Assembly (NCBI GenBank): GCA_026713105.1
Contig: JAPOPC010000100.1
Span: 1-64,000, forward strand
Direction: 5' to 3'
DNA length: 64,000 bases
Source of the DNA: Acidimicrobiaceae bacterium
Lineage (GTDB): Bacteria; Actinomycetota; Acidimicrobiia; Acidimicrobiales; Poriferisodalaceae
How positions within the stretch are numbered: position 1 is the first letter of the stretch; every line of letters begins with the position of its first letter. Made by a program: the position numbers and the translations under genes. The notes under the pieces are model-generated. The model saw only the letters and a program-made list of their open reading frames with translations. It was not told the DNA's origin and did no database searches. Of the stretch, positions 41,819 to 51,142 are shown in pieces.

Positions 41819-44800
41819 TCATGGGGCGGCAGATGCGTGGTCGTTCAGGCGCGCCGGCAGGAGAGCGGCGTCGGTGACGACCTCATAGGCCCAGCGGCGC
41901 AGATCGTCAGGCAGTTCCGGCGTGCCGCGGACCGCGGGGATCCAGTGCTCGCGAGTCCAGCGCTCGGCAGCAAGCGCCTTCGGGTCGACGATGCCTTTGC
42001 ACTCGATGACGACATTGAGCCCGTTCGTGAGGCGGACGATGAAATCGGGCTCGTAGCGGCGCCAGGCTCCGTCGAAGTGGTACGGCAGCGACCAGTCGAG
42101 TCCGAAGTTGCGGGCCCAGGCGGTTACCCCTGGGTGGCGATCGAGGATGCGAGCGGCGTCGAGCTCAAGCCGCGAGTGGCACGCGGCGTGGGACAGCTCG
42201 CTTCGCTTGGCGACGTAGATGTGCCGCAATGTCGTCTCGAACCGAACCGCTTCGGTGTCGCCGAGTGGCGGCCGGCCGAGAACCGCGATCTGCCGCGGGG
42301 GGGGGTCGCTGCTGCGCGCGTGCCGAGATCACATGCCGCGATCAACTGCTGGTAGAAGTCGCGCTTGTTGCGATGCCGCAGCAGCACTGACGCGCTGCGG
42401 CATTCGACAGCGGGATGGGCAAGCCACTCGCCCAGCGCACGGTACGCCGACGCAAACAGTGAGCACCGCCCCGTGCTGCGCAGATCGGCGCCGTCGAAGT
42501 CGTGAACCTCATCGACTGCCCGGAGGTCCGGCGCCCCGAACGGTGCGAGCCCGTTTCCGTCCCCGAGCGTGAGCAGGCTGGCGATCTCGGCAGCGCAGCG
42601 CACGCGGGCTGCCTTGTCGCGCTGCAACTCGTCGGGCGACATCAGGATGGTCTCGCCGGTGACGCCTGCCATCTCGACCAGCTCAGCAGACGCATCCTCG
42701 GACACTTCGGCGCGTTGCACGGCCGCAGGGTCGAGCCGGAAGCCGGCCTGCGCCGCGACCGCGCGGTACTCGACGACGTGGGGCCAGCTGATCCTCAGAC
42801 CGGACCGACCACGCACCGTGTGAACCTCGGTGCGCTCAGGCGGCGGCGGCCCCGTCCGGGTGCCGCGCAACGGCATGAACTCGAAGGGGATGCCGAGCAC
42901 TTCGGCGTACTCGGGCGTGAGCAGATGCTCCTTGCCCGGCTCATCGCGAAACGACTCGTACGACGTGCGCCGCAGTGCCCGCCCGGTGACCTGCTCACAG
43001 AGCAGTTGCGAGCTGAACGCCCGGAAACCGACGATCTGGTTCACGGTGCGGGCGTCCCAGCCCTCGGTGAGCATCGACACCGAGATCACGCAGCGCACGC
43101 CCGCGCCGAGTCTGCCCGGTTTTCCGACCGTGTTCAGCGCTTCGCGGATCGCATCTGCTGGCACGTCATCGCCCATGTGCGCCGCCTGCTCCCGGAGCAG
43201 CTTCGCAAATCTGGCTGTGATGGCGTCATCGTCGTCGGGCCGCGAGTGCACGAGCAGTGTGCAGGGGTCGCCTCGCCACTGCGCCGGTCCGCCGTCGGGG
43301 TGTTCGACGACGTTGGAGAACTCCTCGAATCGGCCGGCGATCGGCTGGCCGTCGGTGGTCTCGTAACCGGCGATGTGCTCGTACAGCGCGACCGCGTTGT
43401 CGATGGTGTTCGCCACCACGATCAGCACCGGCGGCGTCGGCTGACGGCCCTCGGTGGCAGCGAACGTGCGACGCCATTCGCCGACCGACGCCGCCAGCGC
43501 ATCCTCGAGCGGCTGCGGCAGCGTGGCAGTTGCGTCGTCGGTGCGCTTGGGCAGCTTCTTGGTGGGCGTGTTCTCGTACAGCCTTCGCCACACGGTTGCT
43601 GCACCCGCGGTGTCGTCGTCTACCGGCACCCGGGGCACTTTCACCAGCCCCGCTTCGATGGCATCCATCAGGCCGAAGTCGGAGGCAACCCATTCGAACA
43701 TCGGCGTTTCGCCCCGTGCAGCCTTGCCGATCCACATCGGCGTGGCGGAGAAGTCGTACACAGGCGATGCTTGACCGCCGAGCCGGTCTTGCTCGCCGAG
43801 CGCGCCCATGTCCCGCAGCGTCCGCACCGCGTTGAACCACACTGCCGCGATCTTGTTCTCGCTCTTCTCTTCGGCGGTCTGCTTTGCGCCGGTTGCCGCG
43901 GCGGGCAAGTAGCAGTGATGGGCCTCGTCGTTTATGACCACCAGATCGCCGTGCGCCCCGCGGCGCGCCAGCAGGTTGCCTGCCACGCGTCGAACCATCG
44001 CTTGCGGAGACTCGGTCTGATCGACCCAATCGCTGCCGAGCAGTGCCTTCTGCGCGCCGCTCGACTCGGTGGGATCGCGCCGACGGAACGCCTGATAGTT
44101 CACGACTTCTACCCGCGCTGCCATCAGGTCGTGTTGGAGTTCAGTGGGCACCAGCCCGAGTTCGGCGTAGACGTTGCCGGGCGAGCCCGGCCGCAGCACT
44201 GCCAGCCGGTCGCGCACGGTGAGGCCCGGGGTGAGCACCAAGAACCGCGACGAATGCTGCAGGTTGCGCTGGCGTCGCGTTCGGACGGCATTCAGCGTCT
44301 GCCAGGCAATCAGCATGCCCATCACTGCGGTTTTGCCCGTACCGGTCGCCATCTTGGCGCAATAGCGCACGATCCCGTCGTTCGCCGCGCGCGAAATTTC
44401 CTCCAGGTCGCGTCGCTCGGGTGTGTCGCGCCTGGCCGCCTCCCGCAGCCAGATGAGCGTCTCGATGGCTTCTCGCTGTGCGAAGAACGGACGCAGCTGC
44501 CGATGCGGGGAGTCTTCCGCCCAGTGCACCAGCAGCTTGCGCGTGACCGACGTGGTGCCGGGAAAGCCGTCGTTGCGCCAGGCGCGGACTCGTTCGCGGA
44601 TGGCATTGACGAGCCTGTTCTCGGTGTCGGTGTCGAATTCCATCGCCAAGACACCGGTCTTAGCGTCGTCGGGAACCGGGCGCAGCAACGCTGATGGCCG
44701 CCGTCGCGGCAGCGGCGCTTGGCCCGCCATTGCTCTGCCCGCACGGTCGAGCTGCCAATGCAGATCCGGTTCGACGTAGGGAGAGCACAGGATCGGATCG

Positions 44801-44880
44801 ACTGCCGGGTCGAACTGGGGCGTTCCATCGACGCCGTTGCTGTGCCCGTCCCCCTCAATCACGCCCGTCTCCCACTTCAC
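41819..44880 (-). pseudogene. res: type III restriction enzyme (Res) with frame break at a C9 tract
   Basis: The main frame (44880 to 42124) encodes a superfamily-2 helicase: Walker A ATGTGKT (178-184), DEAH at 318-321 (INDEAHH), and C-terminal helicase motif VTGRALRRTSY. The nuclease domain (EPDFIVRL...VIECKG, a PD-(D/E)xK core) is in another frame that ends at 41819. The frames meet exactly at a run of nine C on the coding strand (42297-42305). With ten C, or seven, one continuous protein of about 1,020 residues would result. The current sequence is therefore OFF for cleavage but keeps the motor. It precedes mod by 19 bp. Confidence 0.78.
42297..42305. repeat. homopolymer tract G9 (C9 on the coding strand)
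   Basis: Nine identical bases in a row lie at the frame break of the res gene. Tracts of this length are prone to slipped-strand errors and are a known basis for phase variation. Confidence 0.9.
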
Positions 44881-45063
44881 TCAAGACTCGCGCGCCGGCA
44901 CGCCTTCGTCGGCCTCCACGGACGTGAACGCTAACGAACTGGTGATGCACGAGACGGGTTCTGACCGGCGTTCGACCATCGGATCCACCATGGCGGCGAC
45001 GGTAGTGGGGTCCTGTGACAGCGACTGCCTGCGACGCATGCGGTCGTGCGCTCGACGCCTGGA

Positions 45064-45459
45064 CTACCGCAGTCGCTCGAGTCCTGTTACGGCGTCGAAG
45101 CCTTGGTCGAAGCTGAAGATGCGCGTCACGCCGGCCTTCGCCATGACCGCTGCGTGCAGCGCATCACGGGCTGACAGGCCGTCGACGCTCTCGAGCAGCG
45201 ACCGTGCGGTGCGGACTTCCGCCACGCCGAAGGAGAGGACGTCGTCAACCAAGGCGTCAAGACTCGCGAAGGCAGGGTCGATTGCTTCCAGCCGGCCGAT
45301 GGCGACATAGCGGTGGAGGATTTCTTGGTAGACCTCGACATCAGTGACGAACGTCTCGCCTGCCTGCGTCAAGCGAGTCAGCACTGCGACAGTTCGATCC
45401 TTGTTCGGGTGTGCAGCGCCGATCAGGTACATCGGCACGTTCGAATCGACGAAAATCAC
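45064..45459 (-). CDS. vapC: VapC-type PIN-domain toxin
   Basis: The 131-residue protein starts VIFVDSNVPMYLIG, the PIN-domain N terminus with the first catalytic Asp, and continues with TDVEVYQEILHRY, SARDALHAAVM and FSFDQGFD, giving the remaining acidic residues. GTG 45459 is chosen over the longer upstream frame because it begins exactly at the family's first strand. It lies 10 bp after vapB. It would cleave RNA when free of VapB. Confidence 0.87.
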   Translation of the reverse strand: MIFVDSNVPMYLIGAAHPNKDRTVAVLTRLTQAGETFVTDVEVYQEILHRYVAIGRLEAIDPAFASLDALVDDVLSFGVAEVRTARSLLESVDGLSARDALHAAVMAKAGVTRIFSFDQGFDAVTGLERLR

Positions 45460-45469
45460 GGTTGCAAGA

Positions 45470-45724
45470 TCACGAGGCCAATCGGCCCGATTCGATGTCT
45501 CGAAGCATTTCGTCGATGCCGCCAGTCGGGAACTCGTGCTGCGATGCTTCGGCAATTGCCCGAAGCCTCGTGGCGGCCGCGTCAGGCGACTGGCCCATGT
45601 CGCTCAGAGCCTTTCGCATGGCTTGCCGAACCCACTCCGCGACTGTCAGATGGCATACCTGCGCTGCGCCCCGAATCTCCGTGTACTCGTCTTCATGCAC
45701 CAGTACTTGCAGCCGTTTCGACAC
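45470..45724 (-). CDS. vapB: VapB-type antitoxin
   Basis: The 84-residue antitoxin begins MSKRLQVLVHEDEYTEI (GTG 45724), the CopG/ribbon-helix-helix type N terminus, and contains LTVAEWVRQAMRKAL before an acidic C-terminal tail. An in-frame ATG at 45769 would lie inside the operator repeat and is less likely. First gene of the minus-strand vapBC pair between the res gene and the glutamine-synthetase-like gene. Confidence 0.82.
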   Translation of the reverse strand: MSKRLQVLVHEDEYTEIRGAAQVCHLTVAEWVRQAMRKALSDMGQSPDAAATRLRAIAEASQHEFPTGGIDEMLRDIESGRLAS

Positions 45725-45727
45725 ATA

Positions 45728-45770
45728 TATGAGTCTATCTGACTGTCGAGTGCGCAGATTCTGACTCATA
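45728..45770. promoter_or_regulatory. probable operator of the second vapBC operon
   Basis: A perfect 8-bp inverted repeat, TATGAGTC (45728-45735) and GACTCATA (45763-45770), flanks 27 bp just upstream of vapB. Confidence 0.6.
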
Positions 45771-45981
45771 CATCGGAAGCGCTCGGGTGAGCAGTTCGCC
45801 GAATCGGATGACGACAGCAGTTCCGCCAGACTCTCTACTGAGAGGAAAGAGCCGCTACTGAGATTAGACATCGATTCGTGAACTGTGCTAGATTGCGGCG
45901 GGACTTGCGCAGGTTCGAGAGCAAGGGTTCTGGGGCGTTACGGTTCGTGTGGACCCGAAAGCCACGCAGACAGGGGGAGCA

Positions 45982-47382
45982 ATGGCAACCGATCTTGAGA
46001 ACTTCGTCAACGCTGAGGGACGTGAGGAGCAGATCGCCGAAGTCGAGGCCCGAATAGCGGCCGACGGCATCCAGTACCTGTACTGCCAATTCGTGTCGGT
46101 GACGGGCCGGATCATGGGCAAGGGCATACCCGCCAAGCACTTCGGGATGATCGCCCGCAAGGGTTTCCAGCTGGTCTACGGCTCGACTGCAAATCTCTTC
46201 ATCGATCGTCATGGCAACTACATCGGTTATGGCCCCGAGGCCCGCGAGCTCGTCGGTATCGGCGAGCCCGAGACGTTCATGCGGCTGCCGTGGGACCACA
46301 AGACTGCACGCGTGTGGTGCACCTTGTTCCGGGGCCGCGAGGAAGAGGTAGACGGCGGCGCGTTCCTGACCTCGGACTGCCGCGGCAACTTGCGGCGGCT
46401 CCACGCCGACTTCGAGGCCAAGCACGGTCTGCACCTGCGGGCCGGCTGCGAGCCCGAGATGATGTGGCTCAAGGCCGATGCCGACGGCAAGCCGACCGTC
46501 GAAGGCATGACGAGGCCGAACTGCTACCACATCGACCAGTTCGCCGAGCTGCAGCCGATCATCCACAAGGTGATCGAGTACTGCACCGACATGGGACTCG
46601 AGATGATCCAGGGCGATCACGAGGACGCGCCCGGCCAGCTCGAGCTGAACTTCCAATTCGACCGGGCCGAGCTCACGGCGGATCGGCTCACCACCTACCG
46701 CCAGGTCTGCAAGCAGGTCGGCCGTGAGATGGGCGCGTTCCCGTGTTTCATGCCGAAGCCCTTCATGGGCGTCTCGGCAAATGGCTGCCACCACAACATC
46801 TCGCTGTGGGACGCAGACGGCAACAACAAGTTCATGCCCGAGGGTGACGACCCCCAGTTGCCCGGCCCTGTTGGCATGAAGGCCATCGGCGGCATTCTCG
46901 AGCACGTCCGAGGGCTCACCTGCCTGAGCGCGCCGACGGTCAACTCCTACCGGAGGCTGTGGGACACCGGCTTCTGGGCGCCCGTCTTCGCAGACTGGGG
47001 CTTTCAGAACCGCACGACTGCTCTGCGGATCAGCGCGCCGGGCCGCTTCGAGTACCGAACGTGCGACAGCTCGGTCAACCCGCACCTGTCCTTCGCTGGA
47101 CTCTTGATGGCCATGGACGACGGCCTCGACCGCAGCCTCGACCCGGGTCCGCCCGAAGAGCGCAACATCTACGAGGCCGTGGAGTCGGGCAAGGACGTGC
47201 AGAAGATCCCGCTCACCCTCGGTGAGGCCCTCGAGGCGTTCGACGCAGACGAAGTCGTCAAGGCGGCCCTGCCCGGCGAGATGTACAAGGTGTTCATGCA
47301 CTACAAGACCGACGAGTGGGAGCGGTTCCTGCACACCGTCTCCGACTGGGACGTGGAGGAATACCTCGACATCCTGCCCTGA
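45982..47382 (+). CDS. gmaS: glutamine-synthetase-family ligase (gamma-glutamylmethylamide synthetase / GlnT type)
   Basis: This 466-residue ATP-dependent amide ligase shows the GS fold: the catalytic E157/E159 pair in GCEPEMMW, HEDAPGQLELNF, the ATP segment FCMPKP-like FMPKPF with NGCHHN, and RISAPGRFEYR. Length and order match the GlnT/GmaS group rather than GlnA. In methylotrophs GmaS joins glutamate and methylamine; GlnT in rhizobia is a third glutamine synthetase, so the symbol is tentative. ATG 45982 has AGGGGGAG just upstream; GTG 45949 is the alternative. The three mgs/glx genes follow directly. Confidence 0.8.
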   Translation: MATDLENFVNAEGREEQIAEVEARIAADGIQYLYCQFVSVTGRIMGKGIPAKHFGMIARKGFQLVYGSTANLFIDRHGNYIGYGPEARELVGIGEPETFMRLPWDHKTARVWCTLFRGREEEVDGGAFLTSDCRGNLRRLHADFEAKHGLHLRAGCEPEMMWLKADADGKPTVEGMTRPNCYHIDQFAELQPIIHKVIEYCTDMGLEMIQGDHEDAPGQLELNFQFDRAELTADRLTTYRQVCKQVGREMGAFPCFMPKPFMGVSANGCHHNISLWDADGNNKFMPEGDDPQLPGPVGMKAIGGILEHVRGLTCLSAPTVNSYRRLWDTGFWAPVFADWGFQNRTTALRISAPGRFEYRTCDSSVNPHLSFAGLLMAMDDGLDRSLDPGPPEERNIYEAVESGKDVQKIPLTLGEALEAFDADEVVKAALPGEMYKVFMHYKTDEWERFLHTVSDWDVEEYLDILP

Positions 47383-47480
47383 CCGCCTGCCGGCGCTGCT
47401 GATTGCAGGGCCGGCGCACCGAGAGCAACGAACTTGGCAGATCGAAACAGAACAGACGCACCCACGAAGGGGGTAGCACC

Positions 47481-48410
47481 ATGTGCGGCATAGCCGGAGT
47501 GATCCACCGCGACGGATCCGCCGACATCGGAGCGGAGCTCACCGCGATGCTCCAGTCCATGAAGCACCGGGGGCCCGATTCCACGGGCTACGCGGTGTAC
47601 GGGCCGGCCGACGACCTCGTTGTCATCCGGTTCGTGCTGGCCGAGCCCAACAAGAGCACGGGCATCGGCATGGCCGAGCGGCTCGAACGGAACCGGGCCG
47701 AGGTCGAGAGTCGCCTGGCCAAGATCGGCGCCGAGGTGGCCACGGTCACCAGCGACACCGGTTACGCGTTCCGGGCGACCATCCGCTACGGCGGCGATCT
47801 GAAGGCTCTGGCCGACTACCTCGAGGACGTACCCGGCTGCGAGGTGCTGTCGCTGGGCAGCTCGCTCGAGATCATCAAGGATCTGGGCGACGCCTCCACG
47901 GTGAGCGATCAGTACAACCTGGGATCGTTCCGCGGCACGCACGGCATCGGCCACGTGCGCATGGCCACCGAGTCCGAAGTGGACCTCGCCAGTGCGCACC
48001 CCTACTGGGCGTACCCGTTCGCTGACGTCGCCGTGGTGCACAACGGCCAGCTCACCAACTATCACCAGTGGCGGCGCCGCCTCGAACAGCACGGCCACCG
48101 GTTCCAGAGCGAGTGCGACTCCGAGATCATTGCGGTGTACCTCGCTGAGTTCATGTCGCGGGGGCTGTCGCTGGAGACCTCCATGAAGCACAGCCTCGAC
48201 GATCTCGATGGTGTCTTCACCTATGTCTGCGTCACCGGCAATCAGCTCGGTGTCGCCAAGGACGAGATGGCAGCCAAGCCGCTCGTGCTGTTCGAGTCTG
48301 ACCCGCTGGTGGCCGTGGCCACCGAGGAAGTGGCCATCCGATCGCTGGTGAAGCGTGAAGTGGTCACCCGAGACCCCTACGAGCGAGAGGTGCTGGTGTG
48401 GCAGGTATAG
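47481..48410 (+). CDS. mgsA: class II glutamine amidotransferase-like subunit (MgsA/GlxB)
   Basis: The 309-residue protein begins Met-Cys-Gly-Ile, so Cys2 is the N-terminal nucleophile of class II amidotransferases once Met is removed. Further motifs are KHRGPDSTGYAV, RGTHGIGHVRMAT and YPFADVAVVHNGQLTN. It corresponds to the amidotransferase part of glutamate synthase, present here as a separate subunit as in GlxB and MgsA. The ATG at 47481 follows GAAGGGGG; the frame is open 78 bp upstream but lacks the Cys2. It overlaps the next gene by 13 bp. Confidence 0.85.
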   Translation: MCGIAGVIHRDGSADIGAELTAMLQSMKHRGPDSTGYAVYGPADDLVVIRFVLAEPNKSTGIGMAERLERNRAEVESRLAKIGAEVATVTSDTGYAFRATIRYGGDLKALADYLEDVPGCEVLSLGSSLEIIKDLGDASTVSDQYNLGSFRGTHGIGHVRMATESEVDLASAHPYWAYPFADVAVVHNGQLTNYHQWRRRLEQHGHRFQSECDSEIIAVYLAEFMSRGLSLETSMKHSLDDLDGVFTYVCVTGNQLGVAKDEMAAKPLVLFESDPLVAVATEEVAIRSLVKREVVTRDPYEREVLVWQV

Positions 48411-49192
48411 GTTCCCGCAGCGGCGTCTCCTACGACGCCCGGGGCTTGGTCGAGCCCCATGCCGAGATGCCCGACAACGTCGAGGTGGACGGGGGCCGGG
48501 CGCGCTTTGATGCAGCCGATCTGACCATCCGGCAGATCAACATGGCGCTGCGCAAGCTCATCTACGACGACGGCATTACCGACGTCACGATCTTGAATCC
48601 GGCCTCGAAGCACTCGCTGGCGGTCGGGATCCTGAAGCGCTGCCGCATCCACTTCGAGGGCAGCCCGGGCTGGTTCGCCTGCGGGCTCATCGACGGGCCA
48701 GAGGTGACCATCAACGGCCGTGTCGGCTGGTCGGTGGCCGAGAACATGATGTCGGGCGTCGTCACCATCGAGCGCGGCGCCGGGTCGCTGACTGGTGCTG
48801 CCATCCGCGGCGGCGACCTCATCGTCAAGGGCGACGTGGGTGCTCGCACGGGCATCGATCAAAAGGGCGGCACGATCATCGTGCTCGGCGACGTCGGCAT
48901 CAATACCGGCTTCATGATGCAGCGAGGCCGCCAGATCATCTGCGGCAACGCGGGCATGAATCTGGGCGACTCGATGTACGACGGTGAGATCTACGTGGCC
49001 GGCAAGGTGGCCTCGCTCGGTGTCGACTGCGTGCCTGGCGACTGGACCGACGCCGACAGCGAGCTGATCGAGCGCAAGTTCGGGATCCACGGGCTCGGCG
49101 ATCCGCCCGAGTTCCAGAAGTTCGTCTGCGGCAAGGTGCTGCACAACTACGACCAGCTTGAGCCGTCCGAGCGCAAGCTCGTCATTCACTGA
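48398..49192 (+). CDS. mgsB: GltB domain-3-like beta-helix subunit (MgsB/GlxC)
   Basis: The 264-residue protein is a right-handed beta-helix related to the C-terminal GXGXG domain of glutamate synthase. Repeated G-x-x-x-G patterns are obvious (NGRVGWSVAENMMSG; GAAIRGGDLIVKGDVGART; GTIIVLGDVGINTG). GTG 48398 overlaps the previous gene by 13 bp. It serves as the structural subunit between the amidotransferase and the FMN subunit, and makes no catalysis by itself. Confidence 0.85.
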   Translation: MAGIGSRSGVSYDARGLVEPHAEMPDNVEVDGGRARFDAADLTIRQINMALRKLIYDDGITDVTILNPASKHSLAVGILKRCRIHFEGSPGWFACGLIDGPEVTINGRVGWSVAENMMSGVVTIERGAGSLTGAAIRGGDLIVKGDVGARTGIDQKGGTIIVLGDVGINTGFMMQRGRQIICGNAGMNLGDSMYDGEIYVAGKVASLGVDCVPGDWTDADSELIERKFGIHGLGDPPEFQKFVCGKVLHNYDQLEPSERKLVIH

Positions 49193-49214
49193 GTAGGGGT
49201 AGGGAAGGACAGTC

Positions 49215-50618
49215 ATGGCCGACGACAGCGCTGTCAACGCGAGTACTGACGTACTCGGCAAGAGCCGCATCTTCACCCGCGAGGTGATCAACGACATCCA
49301 CGTGAAGGCCGAGCTCGGCCGCTACCGGATGCGTGGCTTCTCGATGTTCAAGAAGATCCCCCACTGGGACGAGCTGGTGTTCCTGCCAGGCACGCTCACC
49401 CGGTTCGTCATCGAGGGCTACCGCGAGAAGTGCGAGACCAAGACGGTCATCGGTGCCCGCTTCGCCGAGAAACCGCTCGAGCTGGAAATCCCCGTCTACA
49501 TCACCGGCATGAGCTTTGGCGCGCTGTCGCTGGAGGCCAAGATGGCCCTGGCGAAGGGCGCTTCGATGGCGGGCACCGCCACCTGCTCTGGCGAGGGCGG
49601 CATGATCCCGCCGGAGCGCGATCTGTCGACCAAGTGGTACTACCAGATCATCCAGAGCCGCTACGGCTTCAACCCCCACCACCTGATGCTGGCCGACGCG
49701 GTCGAGTTCTTCATCGGGCAGGGCTGCAAGGTGGGCCTCGGCGGCCACCTGATGGGCCAGAAGGTCACCGAGCAGGTCGCTGAGATGCGGTCGCTGCCGG
49801 CGGGCATCGACCAGCGCTCCCCGGCCCGTCACCCCGACTGGCTCGGGCCCGACGACCTGTCGCTGAAGATCCAAGAGATTCGCGAGGCGACGGACTACCA
49901 GATTCCGATCCAGCTCAAGCTGGGATCGGCCCGGGTGTACGACGACGTGCGGATGGCGGCCAAGTGCGGCCCCGACGTCATCTACCTCGACGGCGCGGAG
50001 GGCGGCACGGGCGCCGGGCCGCACTTGGCGACCGAGGAGACCGGCATCCCGCTGATGGCAGCCATCCCCGAAGCACGCCGGGCGCTCGAAGACGTCGGCC
50101 TCGCCGATGACATCGACCTGGTCGTGGCGGGCGGCATCCGCAACGGCGGCGACGTCGCCAAGTGCTTGGCGCTCGGCGCCGATGCGATCGCTTTGGGCAC
50201 GGCCGCACTGATGGCGCTCAACTGCAACAAGGAAATCCCCGGCGTCACCGACTACGAGGGCACGATCGGCGTTCCTGCCGGCGAGTGTTACCACTGCCAC
50301 ACCGGCCGGTGCCCGGTGGGCGTCGCCACCCAGGACGTGGAGCTGCGCAAGCGCCTCGACGTCGATGAAGCGGCCCTGCGGGTCTACAACTTCCTCCTCA
50401 CCCTGACGATGGAAGTGCAGATGCTGGCCCGGGCGTGCGGCAAGACCAACATCCACTCACTCGAGCCCGAGGATCTCGCAGCGCTGACCCACGAGGCAGC
50501 CGCGATGGCCAAAGTGCCCCTCGCCGGCACCAACTACATCCCGGGCGTCACCGAGGAACGGACTCTGCAGGAGATCCGTGACCTCTTCGACAAGCACGTG
50601 ATCGACGGAGGTCTCTAG
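49215..50618 (+). CDS. mgsC: FMN-binding glutamate-synthase-like subunit (MgsC/GlxD)
   Basis: The 467-residue protein is the FMN/Fe-S synthase domain of glutamate synthase as a separate polypeptide. DGAEGGTGAGP is the FMN-binding loop, IRNGGDVAKCLALGADA lies next to it, and C358, C361 and C366 (CYHCHTGRC) hold the iron-sulfur cluster. In the N-methylglutamate pathway MgsABC transfers the methylamino group onto glutamate; in rhizobia GlxBCD is of unclear role. It sits 22 bp after mgsB. Confidence 0.87.
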   Translation: MADDSAVNASTDVLGKSRIFTREVINDIHVKAELGRYRMRGFSMFKKIPHWDELVFLPGTLTRFVIEGYREKCETKTVIGARFAEKPLELEIPVYITGMSFGALSLEAKMALAKGASMAGTATCSGEGGMIPPERDLSTKWYYQIIQSRYGFNPHHLMLADAVEFFIGQGCKVGLGGHLMGQKVTEQVAEMRSLPAGIDQRSPARHPDWLGPDDLSLKIQEIREATDYQIPIQLKLGSARVYDDVRMAAKCGPDVIYLDGAEGGTGAGPHLATEETGIPLMAAIPEARRALEDVGLADDIDLVVAGGIRNGGDVAKCLALGADAIALGTAALMALNCNKEIPGVTDYEGTIGVPAGECYHCHTGRCPVGVATQDVELRKRLDVDEAALRVYNFLLTLTMEVQMLARACGKTNIHSLEPEDLAALTHEAAAMAKVPLAGTNYIPGVTEERTLQEIRDLFDKHVIDGGL

Positions 50619-50620
50619 AC

Positions 50621-51091
50621 ATGGCTGCAGCATCAAACGCAGGAGCAGCAAGCACGGGCGAGAGCACGCGCGAGACCCGCACCGTCGCCATCGATGCAGA
50701 GGTGCTGGCAGGCAAGCGATTTCCGTACCAAGAGGACATGTCGCTCGTCGAAGACACCGACCTCATGGCGTTGACGCCTGGGCCCGACATCAACTGGCTC
50801 GAGGACATCACCCTGCTCGAGGAAGACGGCGTCCCGGCGGTGTTCGACCGGTACTCGAACTCATTCCTGAAGATCTACTTCGACATCCCAGCAGGTCGTG
50901 AGGACGAGATCGCCCGCAAGGTGCTCATGAAGCACCTCACCGAGGGCAACAGCTACGGCATCACGCTCAAGGACATCCACTGCAAGTTCCCCCAGGTGGA
51001 ACTCGGCCCTTGGGTCGAAGACTCCCGAATCGTCGGCACCGACTGGCGCGCGCCAGTGCTGGAGGGGTGGGCGGCCCCTACTGCCCACTGA
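50621..51091 (+). CDS. uncharacterised protein in the mgs/glx operon
   Basis: I do not recognise this 156-residue protein. It follows mgsC with only 2 bp between, so it is part of the operon. It is acidic, has no membrane segment and no Cys-His metal motif; the core has SFLKIYFDIPAGREDEIARKV, then SYGITLKDIHCKFPQVE and DWRAPVLEGW. Its placement, between the FMN subunit and a DAO-family oxidase, argues for an accessory role such as an assembly factor, regulatory subunit or part of the oxidase. I cannot name a fold. Confidence 0.75.
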   Translation: MAAASNAGAASTGESTRETRTVAIDAEVLAGKRFPYQEDMSLVEDTDLMALTPGPDINWLEDITLLEEDGVPAVFDRYSNSFLKIYFDIPAGREDEIARKVLMKHLTEGNSYGITLKDIHCKFPQVELGPWVEDSRIVGTDWRAPVLEGWAAPTAH

Positions 51092-51142
51092 GCCGGCATT
51101 CACCACACGTCACACACCACGATCAGCATCAAGAAGACCCTC

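Noticed and set aside
42502-44694. Long plus-strand open frame opposite the res gene
   Set aside because: It mirrors the helicase gene, and its composition is that of antisense high-GC DNA. No domain or ribosome site.
45871-45981. Promoter upstream of the gmaS-type gene
   Set aside because: The segment is somewhat AT-rich, but no -35/-10 pair with proper spacing stood out enough to report.
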